NCBI RefSeq assembly: GCF_902459465.1
Contig: NC_047076.1
Location: 10,672,146 to 10,736,145 of the forward strand
Length of the DNA stretch: 64,000 bases
From: Asterias rubens
Lineage: Eukaryota; Echinodermata; Asteroidea; Forcipulatida; Asteriidae
Reading direction: 5' to 3'
How positions within the stretch are numbered: the first letter of the stretch is position 1; every line of letters begins with the position of its first letter. Below the pieces are notes generated by a model. That model worked only from the letters and a program-made list of their open reading frames with translations. It did not search any database and was not told the DNA's origin. This document shows positions 1 to 20,200 of the stretch, in pieces. A program made the translations under genes and the position numbers.

Positions 1-2160
1 CTATTGGAATATTAATAACACATAATGGCAATTATCGCCAAGCGTATTGATTATTTGTTTTCACTGGCAAGATAACGTGATAATAGTAGGCCTATGGCCT
101 AATTAATGTTGTCATAATTATACCGGTAAGTACATTATTAAGTTGATGCTTAACAAGAACGAGAATTCCACAGTTCCTGTACTCGACGCTCGTGGATTTG
201 CATTTTATTACCAAGAGGGAACTGGATTAGACCCCCAGGCCACAAAATAGTTTTACGAGGACATGATTCATTGCTAAAGTTGCTCGCTTTTACCGAGTTT
301 TACTGGTCCTTGAATAAATATCACTTCAATCATAACTCAAACAAATTTTGTCCTTTTCATGAAAAAGAAAAGTCCAGATTTCACCTGTTATTAATATTAT
401 GTGAGAATGCACTCACGCATGCTTTTAACTGTGTATAACAATTACTCAAATTTTACCCAGCCAACTTGTACAGTGAGGGCGTTGGTTCTATAGTCACACT
501 CTCAGTCTGTGTTCTTTGTTCAACCCTAAATCATCAAAATTACTATACAGCAGGGATTCCTGGACCGTATCGCCTGCATCCGCTAATCACTATAGACAGT
601 TGAAATATTACTGAGAATTTTGCTCTCACTTTCTTTGGTTAAAATGTTCGACAATATTTTTTTAAATAGTTTTATACAACAAGCGTCAAAAGTTTTCAAA
701 AGCTTGCATTGCAAATTCGTGACGATTTTGTAAGTAACATCTTTGTTCATCATTGAAAAATAGTGAGACATCTTATTGCAATCTAATGAATCATCATTTA
801 TAATACATAGAGTAAAAAAAGACCATAAATTGGCCACGAAGCTGAAACCTATACACTTCACAAATCAGATGGTTGACTTAATAATAAAGAATAGCTAAGG
901 TATCTACACAGTGGTCCCCAATAGGAATTTATTTACAGAGCCTGTAGATCTTACACATCATTTAGGCTACAGAGAGTCTTTCTGATATACTCAAAATATT
1001 AATGGCAAGAAAACTTGTACTTGGTAAAAAGCACTGCAGCTGTTGATATTATAAACTAATTTATGAAAGATTCCCCTTCGAAGAAACATGGGTTGGATAT
1101 TACTGTTCCCCCAAAAACATTTGAATCTGAGGTAGAGTTCATGCATGAACTCTTTCTCAGATTTCTTAGGGTAGACTGAAGATGCCGCTCGCGAGACATG
1201 CAGGGCAGTCAGCAGAGATGCGATAGGATAAATTTGACATATTATTATTATGAAAAGAAAGTTTCTTGTTGATGAGTCCTTAACAAGACACAGTATTCTG
1301 CTGACACTAACCCCAGGTGAATTTTTGTGCCCGAAAACCAACATTATGTTAACTACCTATCCTCATGAAGACATTGTTTCTATAGAGTATAAAAATACCC
1401 GCATGTTAGTAACAGAAACAAATTTTAGCGATTATTTTAGGGATACATTTTGGTGATCACCCAGTCTTACAAATAATGGCAATAAAATCATTTATCAGTA
1501 AAATACATTGTGACTCGCTTTTTGCTCGGCTTATTAAATAGAGTCGACATAAATACAGCACACAAGAAAATCACAAATTGCACAAATCATACCAGAATAA
1601 CCATTATGTACAGGCAAAAGAGTTTACTAAAACTCAAAATACCGAAGCGTGTGCACCATTGTGTCATTATTGATGCCTACAAGACCGTTTGGCATACCTG
1701 TACAAAGACAGGGATGTATTGTCTTGAATACACTTTTGTAAATAGTACTTATTTTTAATCAATTTTAATAACTTTAGATAAAACACCTTTTTATCTAAAG
1801 CTGTTTCATCCATGGCCTTTGAAGACATAAACTAGATGACACTATACTATTTTGCTTTCAGTGTTTAACTTCCCAATGTTTGTTTGTAACTGTAAGCATA
1901 ATTATTTCAACGCTCTAAAAGATTCTGGGTCAGAACTGACCAAGGTTCGGGTCCGTGAGGCCTGACCCATATTGTTTTCTTTCCTTGTCGCGTTCGGTTT
2001 GTTTTGTTCGTCAGGTGGGTATTTTCTGTCGTTTATTTCAGTATAGGGCAAGTATGGAAAACGGTATTCGCCTCTTTTTTATACAATTGATACAGTGTAC
2101 CCCTAGGTCTACTGATGCCACCATGTAAACGGCAATGTTATTGCAATTTAATCCAACGCA
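1..2160. other. Non-coding stretch downstream of the first ARF gene
   Basis: AT-rich sequence with only short random open frames and no recognisable protein. The right end lies just downstream of the minus-strand ARF stop codon, so it probably contains that gene's 3' UTR. A candidate poly(A) signal (AATAAA on the minus strand) lies at 2032-2037, about 125 bases after the stop. Nothing else is supported. Confidence 0.5.
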
Positions 2161-9400
<7,240 letters not shown>

Positions 9401-11701
9401 CTACAAAAAACCAGCAAATAAGAAATCAATAACAAGTGAATAAAAAGGATTTCCTTCCCACTTTATTGTGGATGGAAACATTTTCAGAAATTTGTTTTCA
9501 TGAGCCATCAATTTTGTGGATGAAATTAACTTTACTGGTCATTGCTTTTACCTGTTTGTGTAGTCAACATTTAATAACTTTAGTAACATGTACCAGGCTC
9601 TGTCTATGTTATAATGTGGCTTTTCAGATTGTAAAGCTTTCCTTTAGTATTGAAAACTATTTTTAGCCAAGGAAACACAGGTAAAGCCGTACACTTTTTA
9701 TGTGCATGTTGGGCAAATTGTTTCCACAACAGCATTTTAAAAGCGTCTGGGTTCTTTTTTGTTGTGAATGATTACACATCAAAATATGTTTTAATTTATA
9801 AAAGATGAGTAATAATAAGAAAGAGCAGTATAGCAATTTTTTTAATTAAGAGTTATCTGAATGAAGACTGTGCAAGAATTTAGAGATGATTAGATGAGGA
9901 AAGGTGAAGAATGATGAATGGGTCAAGTCAGTACTCTAAGAATAAGGAATGTTGGCACTTTAGCACAACAAATCAGCTTGGTATTGTTAAAACTGTTAAG
10001 TTTCAGGTTTTTAGTTTTTTTAGTTGACCTTTACCAAAGAACAGACGATATCTCTACATTCTCGCAAAGTTTCAGTTATTTGTAACTGTGAAGCTAGAGC
10101 CCAAGTGGTCCTGTCACATGATAAATTCAATTTTCAGCATTTTGGGGGTTACTCAATGCAATGTGTAAGGTTGAGGCCTGAGGAGGTTCCAGGAGTAGAA
10201 GCAAGCACAATCATGCTGACCAACATAACAAAGGGACTCGACATAATTTTCCTAACAGAGGGGGGTGTTCTAAATGCAGAATTTATAACACATACTTTAT
10301 AGGACTGGACAAGCACACGTGAACTAATGATTTTTTAGGCGTACATGTACAGGTCATTGTACTTCTACACCTATTGTCAATTAACTTGAACCCATGGTAC
10401 CCACAGCAACTGCCATGCATGATGATCTGTCTTTTTGCTGCAAAACCCCTTAAAAGGGTCAAATACAAGTTTTTACTTTCCTCAAGCATGAAATGGCGGA
10501 TATTACCGTTTGTTACTAAATTCGGGGTAACAAAATTAAAAATACAATTTTGCCAACAGTTTGAAAATGACAGTTAGAATAGATGCAATGACTCTTCTGC
10601 ATATATTTTAAATGATTGACGTATGTTAAAAGTCCTTTTAAAGAAAGTGGATTTAAAGTGGGGTGTCGTGGCCAAGCGGTTAAGAGCACAGAATTCAAGC
10701 TCTGCTGCTGATTCTGTTCAGCAGTGTGTGGGTTTGAATCTCGGTCGTGACACATGTGTCCCTGAGCAAGACACTATTAATTATTGCTTCTCTCCACCCA
10801 GGGGTAAATGGGGACCTGTGAGGGCCGAGATGGTTCTTGTGATTGATTTAGCCGAGTAGCGCATTTGTTGCCACGAGGCTGTATAGAGAATACTCCCCAG
10901 AGACCTGAGATGGTTTAATTAAGGAGTGAATTAAGGCCCAGTGACCAAGTGAAAAAGCGCTATATAAACTCAAAATATTATAATATTATATTATTATTAA
11001 AATTTGTTGTCGAGAGGGGTCTTGTCGAGTTGTTGAGTTGTCGGTTATTAGTGCGACCCTCGAGTGTGACTGCCGTTCTTTAACTGCCGCCACGACTACC
11101 TACAAAAATAGTCGCAACTACCTCATTTTTAAATCTTGGTGAACCAATTGTGGTGCTCATGGCTAAACTTAATTGACTTACAAACAGTTTGCTTAGCCCC
11201 CCTTAATACAAAAAAAAAAAGAGTTTGTGGGTGACGAGTTTGCATGCAGTGCCAGTTCCCCCCTCTGCTGATAATCATGTGACAACCATCCCAATTAACG
11301 TCTTCTTTCTACTGAACGAAAACATGCAACAACGGGCCGGCCGGTACGATCGGATGGTGACTCTGTTTTTTACCCGCCCGGCATTTAATTATGTGTAATT
11401 TCAGTAGATATTTGGGACATGATTGCGGTGGCACTGATGCTAGGAGGAGTAGGATACACAGTGGATTCGGGTCCAAGGTGTCTAGGCCACAATACGCCGA
11501 CCAAACTGGTCTGCCACAGTAAAATTACACATGTCACTGGCACTGCGGAGTACATGATGGAGTGCGAGTGTGACTACTGCGAGTGATAAGTAATGGAGGA
11601 ATGGATGACCATGGGATGACACACAGTACACAACAGTAGAACGACAATTTCATTTTATAAAACACTCTTTTAACACATAGATTTGGCACATAAATACTCA
11701 C
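9401..11701. other. Probable 5' UTR intron of ARF gene B
   Basis: No coding exon seen. Contains a SINE at 10659-11001. If the first-exon model at 11702 is right, this is the 2.3-kb first intron. Confidence 0.45.
10659..11001 (+). mobile_element. tRNA-Leu-derived SINE
   Basis: The head looks like a class II tRNA: GTGTCGTGGCCAAGCGG (box A), an anticodon-like TTCAAGC, a long variable arm and GGTTTGAATCTC (box B). Then comes a body with TGTCCCTGAGCAAGACACT and CTCCACCCAGGGGTAAATGG, and an AT-rich (ATT)n tail. The same body appears at 61350-61530 (minus). The long tail and body show it is a SINE rather than a tRNA gene. Confidence 0.8.
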
Positions 11702-11960
11702 CTTAAAAGCATAAATCGTATCTTGTTATGTCGTCCGTATACTGCATAGAAAATGGAGTGACTCTTCTCACAAAAAGCACGAACAGATCAATTTTCTCTG
11801 TAAATCACACCAATCCGGAACATCCCACAACATGCATGAAGGCGAGGCCAATAGCACAAAATGGCCGTAGTGCGTGGAGGAAAAATCGTTGCGCGACACG
11901 TCATGGTGTGACGTCAGGAAGGTCAACCAATGAGAGCTTCTGATTGTCCATTATTCATAC
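11702..11960 (-). promoter_or_regulatory. Putative first exon and promoter of ARF gene B
   Basis: On the minus strand, TTTTAAG|GTGAGTA at 11702 is a good splice donor ending a non-coding exon. Upstream are a perfect CRE, TGACGTCA (11909-11916), a second TGACG/CGTCA half-site at about 11898 and a CCAAT box (ATTGGTT in the minus sense, about 11926). The stretch is locally GC-rich against AT-rich surroundings. The layout fits a CREB/NF-Y housekeeping promoter. Assignment to the ARF gene rests on position and donor only. Confidence 0.5.
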
Positions 11961-12203
11961 ATCCCGATTATGACTGTACATTGGTTTGTTGGTACAGAGT
12001 AGTATGGGCCGCCAATTGTCAGACTATTTGGTGCATAGTTACAAACATTTTTGTTATGGTTTGTAATTTAAAAAGGTGTATAAACCATATGAAGTATTCT
12101 TAAACTTATTTGTTTGGTGGACATACCAGGAAAGTAGTGTTTTGTGCTTTTTAACTATTGCTTGTAAACCATAAATTTATTAAAATATTTAGATTTTACT
12201 TAA

Positions 12204-12570
12204 AGCCATTGGACCCTTTCGGTACAGGAAAAAAAGAAAAAGTTCACAGATTTACAAATAACTTACAGGGTTTACAGAAGGTAGTGGTGAAATACTTCTC
12301 TTGAAATATTATTCCATTAAATGCTTTACTTTTTGAAAAAAACAGTAAAACATTATAAATTTTTGTTAACGAGAATTACGGATTTATTTTAAACACAATG
12401 TCAGACACGGCGAAACGCGCGGATACAAGGGTGGGTTTTCCCGTTATTTTCTCCCGACTCCGATGACCGATTAAGCCCAAATTTTCACAGGTTTGTTATT
12501 TGATATAGAAGTTGTGATATACAAAGTGTGGGCCTTGGACAATACTGTTGACCGAAAGGGTCCAATGGCT
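12204..12570 (+). mobile_element. TTAA-flanked MITE, copy 1
   Basis: Terminal inverted repeats AGCCATTGGACCCTTTCGGT and ACCGAAAGGGTCCAATGGCT are perfect over 20 bases. TTAA flanks both sides (12200-12203 and 12571-12574), the target duplication typical of piggyBac-type transposases. 367 bp, non-coding. An inverted second copy lies at 13378-13739. Confidence 0.85.
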
Positions 12571-13377
12571 TTAACGCATTTGTCGAGAACTAACTGATTA
12601 AATTTCCAAGTAGGCCCTACTGTGAACAACCACTCTAACCATGATTTTATAAAGTTTATTTTAATGTTAATGGTAAACAAACAACTTTTATTTACCAAAA
12701 TACATTAATTCCTTTGAATATTTTTATTTTGACTCTGCTTTCTGCGGTTAACATCCAGGCTCTGGTAGTATCATCCACTATTTAAAACATTATTTGACAA
12801 AAGGCGCCCCATAGAGTATAAAGGGGTATTGCATAATCGTTTGCTCAGAACTAAAAAAGGTCACCATAATATCCCCAACCATTTTGTGGGCGGTACCCAA
12901 GCAGACTTGTCTTTGATGGAGGGTTTTTATAGGCATATAAACATGTCCATGCATGTAATAAGAAATACACACAAATTGAAACAGTTTTTTTTTTAAACTA
13001 TGTGCATTTAATTCGCTCTGTCACAATTATTCTTGGGTCGTAATACTATTGTGGTGTAGTTCAATGCAGAATGTAGGGGTGCCTGAATAATGCTGTTTTC
13101 AATATTAGGCAAAAAAACCCAAAAAGGCCAGTTGATCGTCCACTGGTTTTGTTTTTAAAAGAGGATGAGAGCCTCTTATTATCTTTTTTTTAAAGGTAGC
13201 CGCCAAGACTTTCAATTCAAACTAGCCACTAATTATCCAATTTAAAAGTCACCACTTTGTAGTTCTTATAAGATTAGAAAGTTTAAAATGAAAAATACAC
13301 ACAAATTTTGGCCTAAAAAAGGATGAGGGATGGGACGATCAACTGGTATGCTTTTATTTGGCCTAATTGTCCATTAA

Positions 13378-13739
13378 AGCCAGTGGACACTTTCGGTAAA
13401 TAGTAAAGCCCAAGGCCAACACTTCGTGTATCACAACTTATAATATAAAATAACAAACCTGTGAAAATTTAGGCTCAATCGGTCATCGGAGTTGGGAGAA
13501 AATAACGGGAAAACCCACCCTTGTTTCCGCACATTTCGCTGTGTCAACATGAGTTTACTCTAATCCGTAATTCTCGATGTCGAGAATTGATAATTGTTTT
13601 AATGCTTTCTCAAAAAGTAAAGCAATTCATGGAATCATATTTTAAGAGAAGTCTTTTACCATTACCTTCTGTAAACCCTGTAAGTTATTTGTAAATCTGT
13701 GAACTTTTTTTTTTCCTGTTCCGAAAGTGTATAATGGCT
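13378..13739 (-). mobile_element. TTAA-flanked MITE, copy 2 (inverted relative to copy 1)
   Basis: Ends are AGCCAGTGGACACTTTCGG and CCGAAAGTGTATAATGGCT, flanked by TTAA at 13374-13377 and 13740-13743. The interior matches the reverse complement of copy 1 (for example AACAAACCTGTGAAAATTTAGGC and GGGAAAACCCACCCTTG). Confidence 0.85.
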
Positions 13740-13821
13740 TTAAAAGGGACTTATATATGCTTGAAGTTAAATGTTTACTATAATGATGTAGGGGCCTATA
13801 AAAATGTCAATATGTTAATAG

Positions 13822-13980
13822 TTTATAAGCAGGACAGTTCTTTTCAGTACTGAATTAAGTCTCCCGAACAACCGAAAAATCTACTCCGCGGTAGTAGAAT
13901 TAAGCAAGACGGTTCTCTAAGAACAAACTCTACCTGGCAAGTAGATACACACATGGTGTTACCGCAAACCAATATATATT
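13822..13980 (+). repeat. Interspersed repeat with CTACTCCGCGGTAG motif
   Basis: Contains ATAAGCAGGACAGTTCTTTT, CTACTCCGCGGTAGTAGAAT and CACATGGTGTTACCG. The same blocks recur inverted at about 17365-17545 and in the same orientation at about 54530-54640, so this is a dispersed family. Class unknown. Confidence 0.6.
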
Positions 13981-14206
13981 GGTAAAAGTAGATTACATAA
14001 TTCGTTGCTATTCATTTAGCCTATATATGTAGTATAAAAATACACAATTTCAAATGAGCACAAATTGACTGGATATACACATTTTAAAGAGGTAGTTTTT
14101 TTCATTACAGTTTAAGTAGCAATCATTTATCAATTTGCACATTCATCCACAAAAGGAAAAATCCACCGGTAGGTTAAAAATATTTTCCTGAAATCTGCGT
14201 AAACTT

Positions 14207-17200
14207 CTAGATTGCAACATTCTGCATACTGTAGTGTCTCACATTGTTACTTGATCCATTCTGAAAACATGCCCTGACTTTCTCTGTGTGGAACAGATGG
14301 CCCCTTTCTTTGAAAGAGAAAGCGTAGTACAGCATCGCTCCGATACAAATGAAGATAAACGAGAGGATGATGAGGTAGCCAAAGGTTTCTGGCGATGGCA
14401 GAATGATGACTAGGATGAAATGCAGCATGTCCATGAAGCATTCTAAAGCTCTCTGCATGCCGCAGAAAGCCCCTCTTTCCTTTTCTTGAACATTCTCCTG
14501 AATGAGTTGTGTGGTGACAAGATCAAACATCCATAAACCTATAACAAACAAAATAATAATAACTATAGTACCCAATACAACAATATAAATTTTGACCCGT
14601 CGCTTAACGGAGCCCGATAACGTGACATAAATTGAAAATTGCTTTGATTTTTTTTTGATTTTTTTTACAGATTTTACAACTTTCTTACGTTTTTAACAAT
14701 TGGGCATGTATAAAATGGAAGTTAAAGATTAGTGTCTCAGTCTTAACAACTATTTTAAACCTTAGGGTCATGGCCATGCGATACTTGCACGGCCACGACC
14801 ATGCCAGTTTTAAACGGCCGTTTAAGACCTTGTGTCAAATCTTTTCTCCCCTTATTAATACACAGTTCCTACACAGTGTAATTTCCATCGATGGGTAAAA
14901 TTTCCATAGTCAAAAGTCATGACCAAACATTAACATAAATTCCATGTTTCTTGACTTATACAATGTACGTGTAACTTACCCACTCTTGACAGTACCATTC
15001 CACCAAAGAAAAGAATTGAAGAAGTGAAGTAAAAAGCAGGTCGAGAAACATCTCCACCTTGCGAGGAGTTCGTCGTACTCTGCTCTGTGTATGTCTCTAC
15101 ATCCTCAACAGTATTCTCAAACAATGTTTTGTTTGGAACAGAAAGTTTTGCGGTCAAGTTTGAAATGTCTGGAGGTGCAGTCGAGTACAAGCTTGTAGAT
15201 GTACTACTTGAAGGAGATGTTGAATTTTCTTCATAAAAGTGTGGATTGAACGGACTACCAGGCACCCAAATAGAAAGAACGCATAAACATAAACAAATGA
15301 TTTCCTGTGATAAAGCATACAGGCCAGTGCGAGTGGTACCAATTCTGCGTCTCATCTGCGCGAAAGTGAAAGTTCCAACGATGCCCGCGATGGATCCAAG
15401 CCCTCTGATGATCCCCAGAGTGGATTCAGTCAGCCCCATGGCATATCCGTAACCATTAGTAATAGAGTCAAACCCCATCACTGTCATGTACAGAAAGGCC
15501 ATCCCTAGACCCGCCAGGTGCACTGGGTAAGACCTGTAGACTTGCCACCCTCGGTAAGTCGACAGGAATATAGCCGCGAAGCGCTGACACGGTCCGACTT
15601 TTGTTGATGACTGTTGTTGGACTGCGTCAGTTGTAGATTGCTGATCGTTTGGAAAATCTTGTTCTTTAGTACTTTCACTTACACAGTGTTCATCTTGGTT
15701 TATCTTACTCAGGAACGCAGCTGTTTCACCTTAAACATGTGAAAAAGAAAAATGGCTGGATATCAAAACTCTGAGAGAAGTACTGAAAACTTCACACCAA
15801 TCTATTAGTTGAAAATGGTGAGCGCGCAATATGGCCCGCCTAAATAATTTTTCTGCAAACCTGTGGAATACGTTTGCACCTTAGCAAATTTTTCTGCTAC
15901 ATAAGCACAAAAATTTGCTTACGGTCAAGCAGTGCTATGAAATTGGGCCCAGAACTAAATCCTGAAATAAAATTTTAACTGCATGTACAGAACTTATATG
16001 CATTTTATTTTGTTATTTGCAATATTTATATTACAACATTTGGTTTGCAATGATTCGTGAGGCAGTCATCTTAGTGAATTGGTTTTTAAAAAGTATTCTA
16101 ACTACTAAGTGATTTAAACAACTGACTTGTGACTAGGACTCGGCCAAAGTGACTCAAGACTCAAACTCGACACTATAACTCTGGCGTATGGGTACGCATA
16201 CAGATACAATAACCATCTGTTTGCGTTGGATGCAGAAGACACACATACCATTAGCTTCAGCAGAGTCTTCTGTTTGGGGTTGACAGCTTGCATCAGTGCT
16301 CTCTTCAATGACAGCACGATGCCTATCCCCCTCTGGCTGATCCAGCCTGGTGGTCTCTTTCATGGTTGAGGATTCTTCTTGGGAAGCACCTTCATCATCT
16401 CCTTGTGCCGCTAATGTTTCTGCTGTCTCAGTGTCAACCTCTATAAAATATGACCATACAAAAAAGTGTTTTTAAATTGTCAGTTTTTAAAGGCATGGAC
16501 ACTATTGGTAATTACTCAAACTGTCTTTGCCCTCTCTTTTTCCCCACAGATATCAACCTTTGTACTGTAGACCGCCAGCGCTCATTCACAAAGTAACTAC
16601 TTTTTCTCCCTCTTACCACCCTTGATATTATCTTTTGTGGTTTCATCTTCTTGAGGTCAAACCCGCCCCTTCCCTCCACCCCCTACTTTGTCTCCCTATT
16701 CATTGTTTACCCCTTGCTTTTTCGATGCTCTTTTTGACCCTCTCTATTCATGTATTTCCACTTAACTGCTTATGTTACACCTTTAGTAACATGTTCACTG
16801 TACCTGTTCATGTTTGTGGAAATGCAGGCCTTTAACTATTATGTTCACATATAAAATTATCTGATTCGTCAGTTCAATATATATATGTTTTTTTTAACTA
16901 AAAATTAGTACCCTGCACATGGTGTGTTTAAAGAGGATACTTACCATTTTCAGATGAAGCAAACTTGACAGCCAACCTTGGAACTTTCTTGTAGACACGC
17001 AAAAGTAAGGCATACTCTAAGATGAGAGAGGCGAGGTTCCAGGCAGCTATGAAAATACCTGCTACAGTCATAGAGGCAAAGGTCATGATTTGTCCCACTA
17101 GGATTGGGGCTAAGATATTGACAGTCAGGTCAATCCGGCGAACATTAGCGTTCATTACTGTAACATAAAAAAGAAACAAAATAGCTTTTAGGGACCTTGT

Positions 17201-20200
17201 CAAAACTAGTGCGGGAAGACCAGATGATCAGACCGTCATTAACACATCTTTTTTGACGTTGGGCGTCAGAGAAAACATGGGAGAAGTTTACACTTGCCTG
17301 GGGTTACATTTGTTTACAATTTGAAGGGATTGCATAATAGCAACCTTGTTTTATTTAAAATGTTTTGAGGTATGGTTGAGGTATCAATGAATATTCAGTT
17401 TGGGGTTGTAACACCATGTGTATGCTGTGTAGATGTTTGCTCTTTGGGAACTAAGTCTTGCTTTTTATTCTACTACCGCGGAGTAGATTTTGGAATTCAG
17501 GAGACTACTTATATTCTGAAAAGAACTATCCTGCTTATAACTACATGAACTACCTGGGCTAACACAGTTGACTAAAGTCATAGGGGCTCAAGCAGGGTAT
17601 AGAGCACAGCCAACTAAAGTCACCATTGAGGCTCAAGCAGGGTATAGTGCACAGTTGACTGAAGTCACCATTGGGGCTCAAGCAGGATATAGTGCACAGT
17701 TGACTAAAGTCACCATTGGGGCTCAAGCAGGGTATAGTGCACAGTTGACTAAAGTCACCATTGGGGCTCAAGCAGGGTATAGTGCACAGTTGATTAAAGT
17801 CACCATTGGGGCTCAAGCAGGGTATAGTGCACAGTTGACTAAAGTCACCATTGGGGCTCAAGCAGGGTATAGTGCACAGTTGACTAAAGTCACCATTGGG
17901 GCTCAAGCAGGGTATAGTGCACAGTTGACTAAAGTCACCATTGGGGCTCAAGCAGGATATAGTGCACAGTTGACTGAAGTCACCATTGGGGCTCAAGCAG
18001 GGAATAGTGCACAGTTGACTAAAGTCACCATTGGGGCTCAAGCAGGGTATAGTGCACAGTTGATTAAAGTCACCATTGGGGCTCAAGCAGGGTATAGTGC
18101 ACAATCAACTTAAGTCACCATTGGGGCTCAAGCAGGGTATAGTGCACAGTTGACTAAAGTCACCATTGGGGCTCAAGCAGGGAATAGTGCACAGTTGACT
18201 GAAGTCACCATTGGGGCTCAAGCAGGGTATAGTGCACAATCAACTTAAGTCACCATTGGGGCTCAAGCAGGGTATAGTGCACAGTTGACTAAAGTCACCA
18301 TTGGGGCTCAAGCAGGGTATAGAGCACAGCCAACTAAAGTCACCATTGGGGCTCAAGCAGGGTATAGTGCACAGTTGACTAAAGTCACCATAGGGGCTCA
18401 AGCAGGGTATAGAGCACAGCCAACTAAAGTCACCATTGGGGCTCAAGCAGGGTATAGTGCACAGTTGACTAAAGTCACCATTGGGGCTCAAGCAGGGTAT
18501 AGTGCACAGTTGACTTAAGTCACCATTGAGGCTCAAGCAGGGTATAGTGCACAGTTGATTAAAGTCACCATTGGGGCTCAAGCAGGGTATAGTGCACAGT
18601 TGACTAAAGTCACCATTGGGGCTCAAGCAGGGTATAGAGCACAGTTGACTAAAGTCACCATTGGGGCTCAAGCAGGGTATAGTGCACAGTTGACTAAAGT
18701 CACCATTGGGGCTCAAGCAGGATATAGTGCACAGTTGACTGAAGTCACCATTGGGGCTCAAGCAGGGAATAGTGCACAGTTGACTAAAGTCACCATTGGG
18801 GCTCAAGCAGGGAATAGTGCACAGTTGACTAAAGTCACCATTGGGGCCCAAGCAGGGTATAGTGCACAATCAACTTAAGTCACCATTGGGGCTCAAGCAG
18901 GGTATAGTGCACAGTTGACTAAAGTCACCATTGGGGCTCAAGCAGGGAATAGTGCACAGTTGACTGAAGTCACCATTGGGGCTCAAGCAGGGTATAGTGC
19001 ACAATCAACTTAAGTCACCATTGGGGCTCAAGCAGGGTATAGTGCACAGTTGACTAAAGTCACCATTGGGGCTCAAGCAGGGTATAGTGCACAATCAACT
19101 TAAGTCACCATTGGGGCTCAAGCAGGGAATAGTGCACAGACGACTAAAGTCACCATTGGGGCTCAGGGTATAGTGCACAGTGGACTAAAGTCAACATTGG
19201 GGCTCAAGCAGGGTATAGTGCACAGTTGACAAAAGTCACCATTGGGGCTCAAGCAGGGTATAGTGCACAGTTGACTAAAGTCACCATTGGGGCTCAAGCA
19301 GGGTATAGTGCACAGTTGACTAAAGTCACCATTGGGGCTCAAGCAGGATATAGTGCACAGTTGACTGAAGTCACCATTGGGGCTCAAGCAGGGAATAGTG
19401 CACAGTTGACTAAAGTCACCATTGGGGCTCAAGCAGGGTATAGTGCACAGTTGACTAAAGTCACCATTGGGGCTCAAGCAGAAAATAGTGCACAGTTGAC
19501 TAAAGTCATCATTGGGGCTCAAGCAGGGTGTAGTGCACAGTTGACTAAAGTCACCATTGGGGCTCAAGCAGGGTATAGTGCACAGTTGACTAAAGTCACC
19601 ATTGGGGCTCAAGCAGGGAATAGTGCACAGTTGACTGAAGTCACCATTGGGGCTCAAGCAGGGTATAGTGCACAATCAACTTAAGTCACCATTGGGGCTC
19701 AAGCAGGGTATAGTGCACAGTTGACTAAAGTCACCATTGGGGCTCAAGCAGGATATAGTGCACAGTTGACTAAAGTCACCATTGGGGCTCAAGCAGGGTA
19801 TAGAGCACAGTTGACTGAAGTCACCATTGGGGCTCAAGCAGGGAATAGTGCACAGACGACTAAAGTCACCATTGGGGCTCAGGGTATAGTGCACAGTGGA
19901 CTAAAGTCAACATTGGGGCTCAAGCAGGGTATAGTGCACAGTTGACCAAAGTCACCATTGGGGCTCAAGCAGGGTGTAGTGCACAGTCAACTAAAGTCAC
20001 CATCGGGGCTCAAGCAGGGTATAGTGTAAGCTTGGGCGGTTCCTTCGGTTACCCGGTTCTACCCGGTTCCAAATTGAAAACCGGACCAGCGGTTCCACTC
20101 TTCTGTGGAACCGGGTACCCGCTTTTGTCGGTTCAGATTTTAAAAGACCGAGTCCCAACTATAAAAGGCTCTGTGGAGCCGATCCTGCGACAAACCGGCT

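Larger units (their letters stand above)
11961..14206. other. Intergenic region between ARF gene B promoter and ferroportin 3' end
   Basis: No coding exon seen. Holds two inverted copies of a TTAA MITE and a copy of the CTACTCCGCGG repeat, listed separately. The right part should contain the ferroportin 3' UTR. Confidence 0.5.

Noticed and set aside
10663-10757. Functional tRNA-Leu gene
   Set aside because: The acceptor stem is imperfect, and the tRNA-like part runs into a SINE body and (ATT)n tail shared with 61350-61530.
15154-15452. Short frames overlapping the ferroportin exon on other frames and strand
   Set aside because: Shadows of the real coding frame, which has family similarity and correct splice phases.
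17565-20026. Long open frames of up to 209 codons on both strands encoding 15-residue repeats
   Set aside because: They arise from a 45-bp tandem repeat lying in a ferroportin intron. They are open on both strands, are broken by variant units, and have no splice or start context.
17565-20026. CRISPR-like array
   Set aside because: Units are contiguous with no unique spacers, in an animal intron. It is a minisatellite.
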